A DNA stretch of 9,449 bases from Gemmatimonadota bacterium (GTDB lineage: Bacteria > Gemmatimonadota > Gemmatimonadetes > Gemmatimonadales > Gemmatimonadaceae). The notes below the pieces were generated by a model. It worked only from the letters and a program-made list of their open reading frames with translations. It had not been told where the DNA came from and made no database searches. Both the position numbers and the translations under genes were made by a program. Shown here in pieces: positions 1-6,843 of this stretch (positions within the stretch are counted from its first letter, which is position 1; every line of letters begins with the position of its first letter). The stretch is taken from contig JAEUJK010000473.1 of NCBI GenBank assembly GCA_016794735.1, positions 1-9,449 of the forward strand. Reading direction: 5' to 3'.

Positions 1-265
1 TGATGCGGTCCTCGATGGCGTCCCGTGCCGTGGCCATGACGATGCGCGCGGTGGTGCCGCGCTCACGCAGGCGACGGCAGACGTCGCGTCCGTCCATGTC
101 GGGGAGGGCGAGGTCGAGCACGACGGCGTCATACCCGTTGATCGCCTCCAGTTCCAGCGCCGCCGCCCCGGTGGCCGCCGCGTCCACGGCAAACCCGCCC
201 TGCCGCAGGAACTGCGTCGTGTGGCGTGAGAGGGTCGGGTCGTCCTCGACGAGGAGTACGCGCAT
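1..265 (-). CDS. Response regulator, N-terminal receiver domain (3' end beyond window)
   Basis: This is the first 88 residues of a two-component response regulator; the rest lies beyond the left edge. The protein begins MRVLLVEDD, giving the acidic Mg2+-binding pair D8/D9. The phospho-acceptor Asp is D51 in 'VVLDLALPDMDG', and T79 in 'IVMATAR' is the conserved switch Thr. The window ends before the conserved Lys. The pattern (VEDD, FAVDAA, YDAVVLDL, LPDMDG, DRI) is closest to OmpR/PhoP/QseB-type regulators, so a winged-helix DNA-binding output domain is likely, but this is inferred because it is not visible. The ATG (265-263) shares one base with the TGA of the MTHFR gene (TGATG). A Shine-Dalgarno-like GGGGA sits five bases before it, inside the last codons of that gene, so translational coupling to the methionine operon is likely. 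The cognate kinase is not in the window. Confidence 0.92.
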   Translation of the reverse strand, partial: MRVLLVEDDPTLSRHTTQFLRQGGFAVDAAATGAAALELEAINGYDAVVLDLALPDMDGRDVCRRLRERGTTARIVMATARDAIEDRI

Positions 266-2139
266 CAGTCCCCAAAGACGCGCAGCGCCAGCTCCACCTT
301 GCCGAACGGGGCCGAGACCTGGACCCCCTGCACGGAGCCGCGCACCGCCTCGAACATCTCGCGGGCGATGGCGATGCCTTCCTGCACGGCATGCTCGCGT
401 GACCGTTCGTTCGCGCGCCGCATCCGCGTGATGACCGACTCGGGGACGACGACGCCGGGCACCTCGTTCGCCAGGAACTCGGCATTGCGCACCGAGACCA
501 GCGGCCAGATGCCGGCGATGATCGGCAGGCGGGGCTCGTCCATGCGCGCCAGGAAGTGCTCGAGCTGGGCCACGTCGAACACGGGCTGCGTGATCGCGTA
601 TTCGGCCCCGGCCTCGATCTTCCACGCAAACCGGCGGCGCTCCAGTGCGGGATCCACCGCGGCGGGATTCACCCCGACCCCGATTGCATAACGCGTGGGG
701 GCGCCGATCGCGTTGCCGCCGGGATCGAGGCCGTGGTTCAGGTTGCGCACGAGGTTGGTGAGCCCGATCGCATCGATGTCGAACACCGCGGTGGCGTCCG
801 GGTAGGGCCCCATCTTTGGCGGGTCACCCGTGATCAACAGGATGTTGCGCAACCCGATTGCGGCGCCACCGAGCAGGTCGGACAACATGCCGAGCAGGTT
901 GCGGTCCCGGCACGCGTAGTGGCACACCGTCTCGAGCCCCACCTGCTGCTCGATCAGGACGGAACACAACATCGCGCCCATGCGGCTCTGCGCGCGTGGG
1001 CCGTCGGGGACGTTCACCGCGTCGACGCCGGCGGACTTGAGGGCCGCGCAGTCGGCGATCATGCGGCTGGCGTCCACCCCGCGCGGCGGGACGATCTCGA
1101 CCGAGGTGACAAACTCCCCGCGGCTGATCTTCCCCGCGAGGCGCGAGCGCTCGGCGAACGGCACGGGGGGCACCCCCACCGGCTTCACCGTCACGACCGG
1201 CGTGCCCGACGGGGTCGCGCGGGGCGTCGCGGGGTGCGCACCAGCAAGGCGTGGGACGAGGGGGCGAATCCCCTCGATCATCGCCTTGATGTGGTCGGGG
1301 GTGGTGCCGCAGCATCCCCCGACGACCTTGGCGCCCGCCTGCACGAGGTGGCGCGCGTAGGTCGCCATGTACTCGGGGCTGGCCATGTACATGTGCCGGC
1401 CGCCGACCTCGCGCGGCATTCCCGCGTTTGGCATGGCGCTCAGCTTCCGCGCGGTGACCGTCGCCATCTTCTCGATCGCCTCGAGGATCGTCTGCGGGCC
1501 CACCGAGCAGTTCAGCCCGATCACCTCGGCGCCCAGGGCGTCGAGGTGCTGCGCGATGGTCTCGGGGGAGGCGCCGAAGGTCGTGAGGCCATCGAGCCCG
1601 ATCGTCATCTGCGCGATCACCGGCATCGCCGGGTCCACCGATCGCGCGGCGCGCATGGCCTGGGCGATCTCGTCGAGGTCCCAGAAGGTCTCGAGCAGGA
1701 AACAATCGGCGCCCCCCGCCTTGAGTCCCTGCATCTGCTCGGCGAACGCGTCGTGCGCCTCGTCGAGCGAGGTGGGGCCGTAGGGCTCGAGGCGGACGCC
1801 GAGTGGCCCGACGGCACCGGCGACCAAACGGGAATCGCCCGCTGCTTCGCGCGCGAGCCGCGCCGCGGCGGTGTTGATCGCCGTGACGTCGTCCTGCAGC
1901 CCGAACGGCGTCAGCTTGATCCGGTTGGCCCCGAAGGAATTCGTCTCGATCGCCTCGGCGCCTGCGGCGATGTAGGCCGAGTGGATCTCACGGACCAGGT
2001 CCGGGGCACGCAGGTTCAGCTCGTCGTAACACTGGTTGATGAAGACCCCGCGCGCGTAGAGCATCGTCCCCATCGCACCGTCGAACATGAGGACGGTGTC
2101 CGGGTCGACCAGTCGCTGGCGCAACGCGTCGCGGCTCAT
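265..2139 (-). CDS. Bifunctional homocysteine S-methyltransferase / 5,10-methylenetetrahydrofolate reductase
   Basis: A 624-residue cytoplasmic fusion of the Bacillus YitJ type. Residues about 10-295 form a homocysteine S-methyltransferase barrel: 'FDGAMGTML' near the N-terminus, and the zinc/thiolate ligands C211 ('GLNCSVGP') and C276/C277 ('VGGCCGTTP'). A Pro/Thr/Ala-rich linker spans about 298-325. Residues about 335-624 form a MetF-like reductase, which makes 5-methyl-THF from methylene-THF using reduced flavin. E348 in 'SVEIVPPRG' matches the catalytic acid, and 'ITGDPP' with D439 is the folate/FAD-site signature. There is no cobalamin domain, so the N-terminal half cannot be a self-contained methyl-THF-dependent synthase; S-methylmethionine or SAM are possible donors by analogy with MmuM/BHMT relatives. 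The ATG follows the metH TGA after one base (TGAGATG), with GAGGGTGA as ribosome site inside metH. The pair almost certainly forms one operon supplying and using methyl-THF. The stop overlaps the following response-regulator ATG. Confidence 0.95.
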   Translation of the reverse strand: MSRDALRQRLVDPDTVLMFDGAMGTMLYARGVFINQCYDELNLRAPDLVREIHSAYIAAGAEAIETNSFGANRIKLTPFGLQDDVTAINTAAARLAREAAGDSRLVAGAVGPLGVRLEPYGPTSLDEAHDAFAEQMQGLKAGGADCFLLETFWDLDEIAQAMRAARSVDPAMPVIAQMTIGLDGLTTFGASPETIAQHLDALGAEVIGLNCSVGPQTILEAIEKMATVTARKLSAMPNAGMPREVGGRHMYMASPEYMATYARHLVQAGAKVVGGCCGTTPDHIKAMIEGIRPLVPRLAGAHPATPRATPSGTPVVTVKPVGVPPVPFAERSRLAGKISRGEFVTSVEIVPPRGVDASRMIADCAALKSAGVDAVNVPDGPRAQSRMGAMLCSVLIEQQVGLETVCHYACRDRNLLGMLSDLLGGAAIGLRNILLITGDPPKMGPYPDATAVFDIDAIGLTNLVRNLNHGLDPGGNAIGAPTRYAIGVGVNPAAVDPALERRRFAWKIEAGAEYAITQPVFDVAQLEHFLARMDEPRLPIIAGIWPLVSVRNAEFLANEVPGVVVPESVITRMRRANERSREHAVQEGIAIAREMFEAVRGSVQGVQVSAPFGKVELALRVFGD

Positions 2140-2140
2140 C

Positions 2141-5100
2141 TCACCCTCGCACCGCGAAGTACTTCGCGTCCGGGTGGTGGACGATCATCGCCGCCGTCGA
2201 CTGCTCGGGGACCAGCTGGAAGGCGGAGGTGAGCGTCATGCCTAACGCTTCCTCGGCCGGGAGCAGCTGGAACACCAGGCGGTGGTCGTCGAGATCGGGG
2301 CAGGCCCCATATCCCCACGAGTAGCGCTTGCCCTGGGCCCCCGCCAGTCCGGACTCCTGCCGGATGCGACGGTGCAGCCACTCGGCCGTGGCTTCCGCGG
2401 CTTCCACCGCGAGCCCGTGCACGTAGAACGCCTCGCTGTACTGGTTGGCCGCCTGCAGCGCGTCGAAGCGTGCGGTGGCCGCCTGGCCCACCGTCACCAC
2501 CTGGAGGGCGACGACATCGGGCTCGTCGCTCGACGTGTCACGGAAGTAGTCGGCGAGGCAGAGCCGATCGCGGCCGTCCTGTCGCGGGAAGGTGAATCGC
2601 CCGATCTCGCGGAGGGCGGCACCATCCGACTCGAGGGCTGCCGGATCGTAGACGATGAGTGCGTTGCCGTCGCTGCGGACCGGGAAGTACCCATACGTCG
2701 CCTGCGGGGTGAGCCAGCCTTCGGCCAGCGCTTCCGCCTTGAGTCGCGCCAGCGTCGGCTCGAACTCGTCGCGCACGGTCTGCTCGAACGCCTCACCGGA
2801 GCCGCGAGCGCCCCACTGCAACCGGAACAACTCGTCGAGGTCGAGCAGGTCGAAGACTTCGGCGAGTGGAATGTCGCGCAACACGCGCGTACCGTAGAAC
2901 GGGACGCGGGGGACATCGGCGGGCACCACGGCACTCCGGCCCGTGTCGGTGGAACCGCCGAGTCGATCCTTGCCGACGGTCGCGTTCAGGAAGACGTCGC
3001 TGCGCGCCTCCTCGAGCCCCTGCGCGACGAACGACGCGCGACGCTCGGGGTCCTGCAGGCGGTCCATCGACTCGAGTCCCTCAAACGCGTCCTTGCAGTA
3101 GAAGACCCCTGGCGCGTACGGACGCTCGCCGTCCACGAACAGCGCGCGCCGCCCGAAGCGGCGGTTGATCGCGGCGCCGCCAATGAGCACGGGCACCTGC
3201 ACCCCGCGCCGGTCGAGTTCCTGCACGCAGAGCGGCATCTGCTTGGAGGTGCTCACCAGCAGGGCACTGAGGCCGATGGCATCGGCCCCGACCTCGACGG
3301 CCTTGTCGATGATCGTGTTCACCGGCACCTGCTTGCCGAGGTCGAACACGGTGTAGCCGTTGTTGGAGAGGATGGTGTTCACCAGCGACTTGCCGATGTC
3401 GTGCACGTCGCCGTACACGGTCGCGAGAACGACCTTGCCCTTGGTGTAGCCTTCGGCCTTCTCGAGGAACCCCTCGAGGTGCTTCACCGCGCGCTTCATG
3501 ACTTCGGCGCTCTGGAGCACGAACGGCAGGATGAGTTCACCCGCGCCGAACTTGTCGCCGACTTCCTTCATGGCGGGAAGCAGCACTTCGTTGAGCACGC
3601 GCACCGGGGCTTCGCGCACGCCGGCGGCGTCGAGGGCCGCCTCGATCCCGTCCTTCTTGCGGTGCAGCACCATCCAGTGGACGCGCTGGTCGGGCGTCAT
3701 CCCTTCCGTGGGATCGGCCTTGTCACTGCCGGACGCCTGCGCCTTGCCGTCGCTCGCCTCGAACTCGACGATGAACCGCTGGAGGGCATCGGGCCGCCGG
3801 TTGAACACGAGGTCGTCGGCGAGCTCACGCTGGGCCGCCGTGATCTCCGCGTACGGGGTCACGTGCGCCGGGTTCACGATCGCCGCATCGAGCCCGGCCT
3901 GGACGCAATGATGCAGGAAGACCGAGTTGAGGACGGCGCGGGCCTCCGGGGCGAGCCCGAAGCTGACGTTGGAGACGCCGAGGATGGTGAGCACGCCCGG
4001 CAACTCGCGCTTGATGAGTCGAATCCCCTCGATGGTCTCCTTCGCGCTGTCGATCCACTCGGCGTCGCCGGTGGCAAGGGTGAAGGTGAGCGCATCGAAG
4101 ATCAGGTCCGACGGCGACATGCCGTACTCACCGACGACGATGTCGTGGATGGCGCGCGCGACCTCGAGCTTGCGTTCGCGCGTGCGGGCCATGCCCACGG
4201 GATCGATCGTGAGCGCGACGAGGGCGGCGCCGTGTTCGATGGCGAGCGGCACGACGCTGTCGATGCGGGCGCGGCCGTTCTCCATGTTGATGGAGTTGAT
4301 GATCGCGCGGCCCGGCGTGTGTTCCAGCGCGGCCTTGATGACACTCGCCTCGGTCGAGTCGATCATCAGCGGCTGTTCCACGCTCATCGAGAGCAGCTTG
4401 ACGACCTGGGCCATCTGCTCGGCCTCGTCGCTGCGTTCGGTGAGGGCCACGCACACGTCGAGGACGTGGGCGCCGGAGTCGGCCTGTTCGCGGGCGACGT
4501 CGAGGATGCCCTCGTAATCGTCGGCGAGGAGGAGGCGCTTGACCTTGCGGGATCCCTGCGAGTTGACGCGTTCGCCCACGAGGAGCGGGGGCGGGTCCTG
4601 GTGCAGGGTGATGGCGCGCATGGCCGAGGAGGCGCGTGCGACGCTGTGGCGGTTCGGGGGGCGGTGCGTGGAACTGCTACCAGGCGCGTGATGGTGTTGT
4701 TGCGCCGGTGGGGTGGTCGAGGCGATGCTGTGTTCGGGGGGGGCCCCCCGCGTCGCGTCTGACGCGCCGCTCGAATACGCGCGCACCCCGAGCGCATCCA
4801 CCGCGGCATTGATCGCGCGCAGGTGCTCCGGCGACGTCCCGCAGCAGCCGCCCACGATCCGCACGCCAAACTCGCGAACGAAGTCGGCCAGCATCGCCGC
4901 CATCGGCTCCGGCTCCAGCGGATACACCGCGTCCCCCGTCCCCGTGTTCAGCGGAAGCCCCGCGTTGGGGATCACCGACAACCACCGCGTCGCGTGCGAA
5001 GCGAGGTGGCGCACCGGCTCGCGCATGTGTTCCGGACCGGTCGAGCAGTTGAGGCCGATCACGTCCACCGGCAGCGACTCCAGCGTCGTCATCGCACTCG

Positions 5101-5758
5101 CGATGTCGGTGCCGAGCAACATGCGTCCGCTGGTGTCGAGCGTGACCTGCGCCTGCACGGGCACGCGGAATCCCAGCTCCAGGAACAACTCGCGGAAGCC
5201 GGCAATCGCCGCCTTCACCTCGAGGATGTCCTGCGCGGTCTCCACCAGCAGTACATCGACGCCACCCTCGATGAGGGCGCGCGCCTGCGCCTTGTAGTTC
5301 CGCGCGAGTTCCTCGAAGGTGACCTGGCTCAGCACCGGGTCGCTGCTGGATGGCAGCATCCCGGTCGGGCCAATGGAACCGGCCACAAACCGCGGCCGCT
5401 CCGGTGTCGCGTAGCGGTCGCATGCCGCACGCGCCACACGTGCCGCGGCGACGTTCAGCGCGTGCGCCTTGTCCAGCAGCCCCCACTCCTCCAGGCGACG
5501 CGGCGTCGACTGGAAGGTGCAGGTCTCCACCACGTCGGAACCGGCCGCGAGGAACGACTCGTGGATCTCGCGAATCACGTCGGGGCGCGTGAGCACGAGG
5601 TGGTCGTTGCACCCCTCGAGCGATGCGCCGCCGTAGTCCTGCGCGGTCAGGTGATAGCGCTGGATGTTCGTGCCCATGGCCCCGTCGTACACGAGCACCC
5701 CGCGGCCGAGGGCATCGAGATAGGCGGATCGCAGGGGGAGCTGGTCGAGTCGCGTCAC
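2141..5758 (-). CDS. metH: Cobalamin-dependent methionine synthase MetH (full length)
   Basis: This 1205-residue protein (E. coli MetH has 1227) transfers methyl from 5-methyl-THF through cobalamin to homocysteine. Domains in order: homocysteine/zinc barrel about 15-325 (C238 in 'GLNCSTGP', C305/C306 in 'GGCCGTSP'); long Ser/Pro/His-rich linker about 326-388; pterin-binding barrel about 390-665 ('LVGERVNSQGS', 'INSINMENG', 'LGVSNVSFGL'); four-helix cap about 690-765; cobalamin-binding Rossmann domain about 770-920 with axial ligand H786 in 'GDVHDIGKS'; SAM-dependent reactivation domain about 950-1205 with 'GKRYSWGYGACPD' (1143-1155). All parts for catalysis and reactivation are present. The usual Asn of the E. 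coli 'DIN' motif is Cys (LDVCVA, about 433-438), as in actinobacterial MetH. The start is GTG at 5758: an in-frame stop lies at 5812-5810 with no ATG between, and homology begins about 18 residues in. No clear Shine-Dalgarno precedes it. A GC hairpin with T-tract ends ten bases upstream. Confidence 0.97.
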   Translation of the reverse strand: MTRLDQLPLRSAYLDALGRGVLVYDGAMGTNIQRYHLTAQDYGGASLEGCNDHLVLTRPDVIREIHESFLAAGSDVVETCTFQSTPRRLEEWGLLDKAHALNVAAARVARAACDRYATPERPRFVAGSIGPTGMLPSSSDPVLSQVTFEELARNYKAQARALIEGGVDVLLVETAQDILEVKAAIAGFRELFLELGFRVPVQAQVTLDTSGRMLLGTDIASAMTTLESLPVDVIGLNCSTGPEHMREPVRHLASHATRWLSVIPNAGLPLNTGTGDAVYPLEPEPMAAMLADFVREFGVRIVGGCCGTSPEHLRAINAAVDALGVRAYSSGASDATRGAPPEHSIASTTPPAQQHHHAPGSSSTHRPPNRHSVARASSAMRAITLHQDPPPLLVGERVNSQGSRKVKRLLLADDYEGILDVAREQADSGAHVLDVCVALTERSDEAEQMAQVVKLLSMSVEQPLMIDSTEASVIKAALEHTPGRAIINSINMENGRARIDSVVPLAIEHGAALVALTIDPVGMARTRERKLEVARAIHDIVVGEYGMSPSDLIFDALTFTLATGDAEWIDSAKETIEGIRLIKRELPGVLTILGVSNVSFGLAPEARAVLNSVFLHHCVQAGLDAAIVNPAHVTPYAEITAAQRELADDLVFNRRPDALQRFIVEFEASDGKAQASGSDKADPTEGMTPDQRVHWMVLHRKKDGIEAALDAAGVREAPVRVLNEVLLPAMKEVGDKFGAGELILPFVLQSAEVMKRAVKHLEGFLEKAEGYTKGKVVLATVYGDVHDIGKSLVNTILSNNGYTVFDLGKQVPVNTIIDKAVEVGADAIGLSALLVSTSKQMPLCVQELDRRGVQVPVLIGGAAINRRFGRRALFVDGERPYAPGVFYCKDAFEGLESMDRLQDPERRASFVAQGLEEARSDVFLNATVGKDRLGGSTDTGRSAVVPADVPRVPFYGTRVLRDIPLAEVFDLLDLDELFRLQWGARGSGEAFEQTVRDEFEPTLARLKAEALAEGWLTPQATYGYFPVRSDGNALIVYDPAALESDGAALREIGRFTFPRQDGRDRLCLADYFRDTSSDEPDVVALQVVTVGQAATARFDALQAANQYSEAFYVHGLAVEAAEATAEWLHRRIRQESGLAGAQGKRYSWGYGACPDLDDHRLVFQLLPAEEALGMTLTSAFQLVPEQSTAAMIVHHPDAKYFAVRG
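4735..4750. repeat. G8/C6 homopolymer palindrome inside metH linker
   Basis: Eight G (4736-4743) followed directly by six C (4744-4749) give a 12-base self-complementary core (G6C6) inside the metH coding region. On the coding strand it reads G6 then C8 and encodes Arg-Gly-Ala-Pro-Pro in the linker between the homocysteine and folate domains (about residues 337-341). The frame is intact as sequenced. Runs of this length are prone to replication slippage and to sequencing or assembly indels. The linker has another six-base G run near 4655. Confidence 0.8.
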
Positions 5759-5767
5759 GTCGGCTGG

Positions 5768-5808
5768 AAAAAAGAAAAGGCCCGGGGCCTGGGCGCCGGG
5801 CTCGGCGC
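5768..5808 (-). terminator. GC hairpins plus T-tract: intrinsic terminator or attenuator
   Basis: On the minus strand a hairpin AGGCC-CCG-GGCCT (5790-5778) runs straight into TTTTCTTTTTT (5778-5768). An alternative six-base stem pairs GCCCGG (5801-5796) with CCGGGC (5785-5780) around a ten-base loop. A separate upstream stem pairs GCGCC with GGCGC (5808-5804 and 5797-5793). The middle pairing excludes both of the others, so alternative folds are possible. It may simply terminate transcription of the VanZ-ALDH-YggT-YggU cluster. However, it ends only ten bases before the metH GTG, which leaves almost no room for a separate metH promoter after it, so conditional read-through (attenuation) is equally plausible. 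Confidence 0.55.
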
Positions 5809-5827
5809 TTTAGCGTTTGTTTAGCGT
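5809..5827 (-). repeat. Direct repeat ACGCTAAA, 11-base period, upstream of metH
   Basis: Two perfect copies of ACGCTAAA on the minus strand (5827-5820 and 5816-5809) are separated by three bases, so their starts lie 11 bases apart, about one helical turn. They sit in an AT-rich patch just before the GC hairpins. Such same-face spacing is typical of paired half-sites for a DNA-binding regulator, but an eight-base repeat could be chance. No known methionine regulator box (MetJ, MetR) was recognised in it. Confidence 0.4.
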
Positions 5828-5907
5828 GGCCGCAAGTTGCCCTTAAATCGCCACGTCATACCAATTGTCTCCCGAATGATTGCCAGACGAGTCGTCGACG
5901 GCAAGCG

Positions 5908-6198
5908 TCACCCTGTGGCGAGGGCCATCAGCCGGGCGCGCGCGTCCTCGGGCACCTCGACCACTTTCCGTCGTGCGGTGTGGCCCGCGACGAGGGCAAT
6001 CGCCCGGCGCGGCACCTCCAGCGTGTCGGCGAGCAGTTCCACCAACGCCTCGTTCGCCGCCCCATCCACGGGTGGGGCCTGCAGGCGCACCCGCAAGGCG
6101 TCACCGTGGCAGCCCACCACCTCGCTCCGCGTGGCCCGCGGCTGCACGTGCACCGCAAACCGGATCGTGGGTCCCGCGCCGGCGCTGATCGCCAGCAT
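5908..6198 (-). CDS. YggU / DUF167 family protein
   Basis: A 96-residue small cytoplasmic protein of the YggU (DUF167) family. It shows the family pattern in order: 'VHVQPRATRSEVVG' (16-29), 'DALRVRLQAPPVDGAANEAL' (33-52) and 'GHTARRKVVEV' (72-82). The central APPVDGxANxxL motif is the family hallmark. Its biochemical role is unknown; the family is a compact alpha/beta fold and is often encoded next to yggT, exactly as here. The ATG shares one base with the YggT TGA (TGATG), and no Shine-Dalgarno is seen (the preceding bases are CCTCCCC). Its translation therefore probably depends on termination of the upstream gene. It is the last gene before the hairpin/T-tract region. Confidence 0.87.
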   Translation of the reverse strand: MLAISAGAGPTIRFAVHVQPRATRSEVVGCHGDALRVRLQAPPVDGAANEALVELLADTLEVPRRAIALVAGHTARRKVVEVPEDARARLMALATG

Positions 6199-6791
6199 CA
6201 GGGGAGGACGCTCAGGACCAGCGACTCGAGCAGGTTGAGGGCGAAGAAGGCCACGATCGGGGTGATGTCGACCATGCCTAACGTCGGAACCACCCGCCGC
6301 AACGGGGAGAGCAACGGCTCACTCAGGGTGTAGGACCAGCGGATCCACGGGGAATAGGGCGACACACGGAACCAGGTCGAGGCCACGCGCACGATGAGGG
6401 CGAGGCGCAGGATCTGGAAGGTCCAGCGGATGAGGACGACGCCCACGCCACCAGCCCCACCGCTCGCCGCCAGCGAGGCGAACGCGAGTTGCCCGCGCAC
6501 GAAGTCCAGGAGCGACAGCACCACGAGCCCGCTGATCACCACGAAGACCAGCGTCCACCAGGGGGCCGCGACCGGGTTGCCACCAGCACGCACCACCATG
6601 CGTTCGATCGGCTTGAACCACGGGTCCACCGTGTCGCGCACGAAGCGCGCGAGCGGGGAGAACGGACTCACGTGGCGCGCCCGCACCAGCCAGTCGAGCA
6701 GCGCCACCACGGCCACGACCACCGCGGTCCAGAAGAAGGCCGGGCGAAGCGCGGCCAGCACGACATCGAAGCCGGAGAGGACCTGGTTCAT
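6198..6791 (-). CDS. YggT-family integral membrane protein
   Basis: This 197-residue membrane protein has two YggT units. The first is a membrane helix at about 15-36, then 'SPFSPLARFVRDTVDPWFKP' and a helix at about 78-100. The second is a helix at about 115-140, then 'SPYSPWIRWSYTLSEPLLSP', 'RRVVPTLGMVDITPI' and a helix at about 174-193. The repeated S-P-x-S-P...P(L/F)..P segments are the family signature. E. coli YggT is similar in length and architecture. Function is not firmly known; relatives have been linked to osmotic/ion stress and, in plastids and cyanobacteria, to membrane and division-related roles. I chose ATG 6791, which has GGTGAG nine bases upstream. An in-frame GTG at 6833 would add 14 charged residues (211 aa) and lacks a clear ribosome site. 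It lies 52 bases after the ALDH stop and overlaps YggU by one base. Confidence 0.88.
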   Translation of the reverse strand: MNQVLSGFDVVLAALRPAFFWTAVVVAVVALLDWLVRARHVSPFSPLARFVRDTVDPWFKPIERMVVRAGGNPVAAPWWTLVFVVISGLVVLSLLDFVRGQLAFASLAASGGAGGVGVVLIRWTFQILRLALIVRVASTWFRVSPYSPWIRWSYTLSEPLLSPLRRVVPTLGMVDITPIVAFFALNLLESLVLSVLP

Positions 6792-6843
6792 ACGTGCAGT
6801 CTCACCAGCGCCCCGGCGTGGCACAAGGCGCACGGCCCAGGGT

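Larger units (their letters stand above)
5759..5907 (-). promoter_or_regulatory. metH leader / intergenic region with repeat, hairpins and T-tract
   Basis: These 149 bases separate the YggU stop from the metH GTG and are the only sizeable non-coding stretch in the window. Read toward metH, the first 65 bases or so are relatively AT-rich (ATCATT, CAATTG, TTTAA) and could hold a promoter, but I see no strong -35/-10 pair; TTGCGG, 17 bases, TAAAGC is the best and matches only half of each consensus. Next comes a direct repeat of ACGCTAAA, then two or three GC-rich hairpins ending in a T-tract. I compared the region with what I know of the SAM, SAH and cobalamin riboswitches that often precede metH and recognised none. 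Its position makes it the obvious candidate for metH control. Confidence 0.5.

Noticed and set aside
556..2232. 558-codon open frame on the plus strand opposite the homocysteine methyltransferase/MTHFR gene
   Set aside because: Same antisense artefact; low-complexity Arg/His/Gly/Asp composition, no domain, and it spans the metH/MTHFR junction.
2282..4762. 826-codon open frame on the plus strand opposite metH
   Set aside because: It is the antisense shadow of metH: in GC-rich genes the opposite frame often lacks stops. The product is a Glu/Asp/His/Val/Arg-rich string with no recognisable motif, while the minus strand encodes a complete MetH.
5759..5907. SAM, SAH or cobalamin riboswitch in the metH leader
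   Set aside because: Expected from metH context, but I could not find the conserved cores of these classes by eye, and the 149-base space is too short for a typical cobalamin aptamer plus platform.
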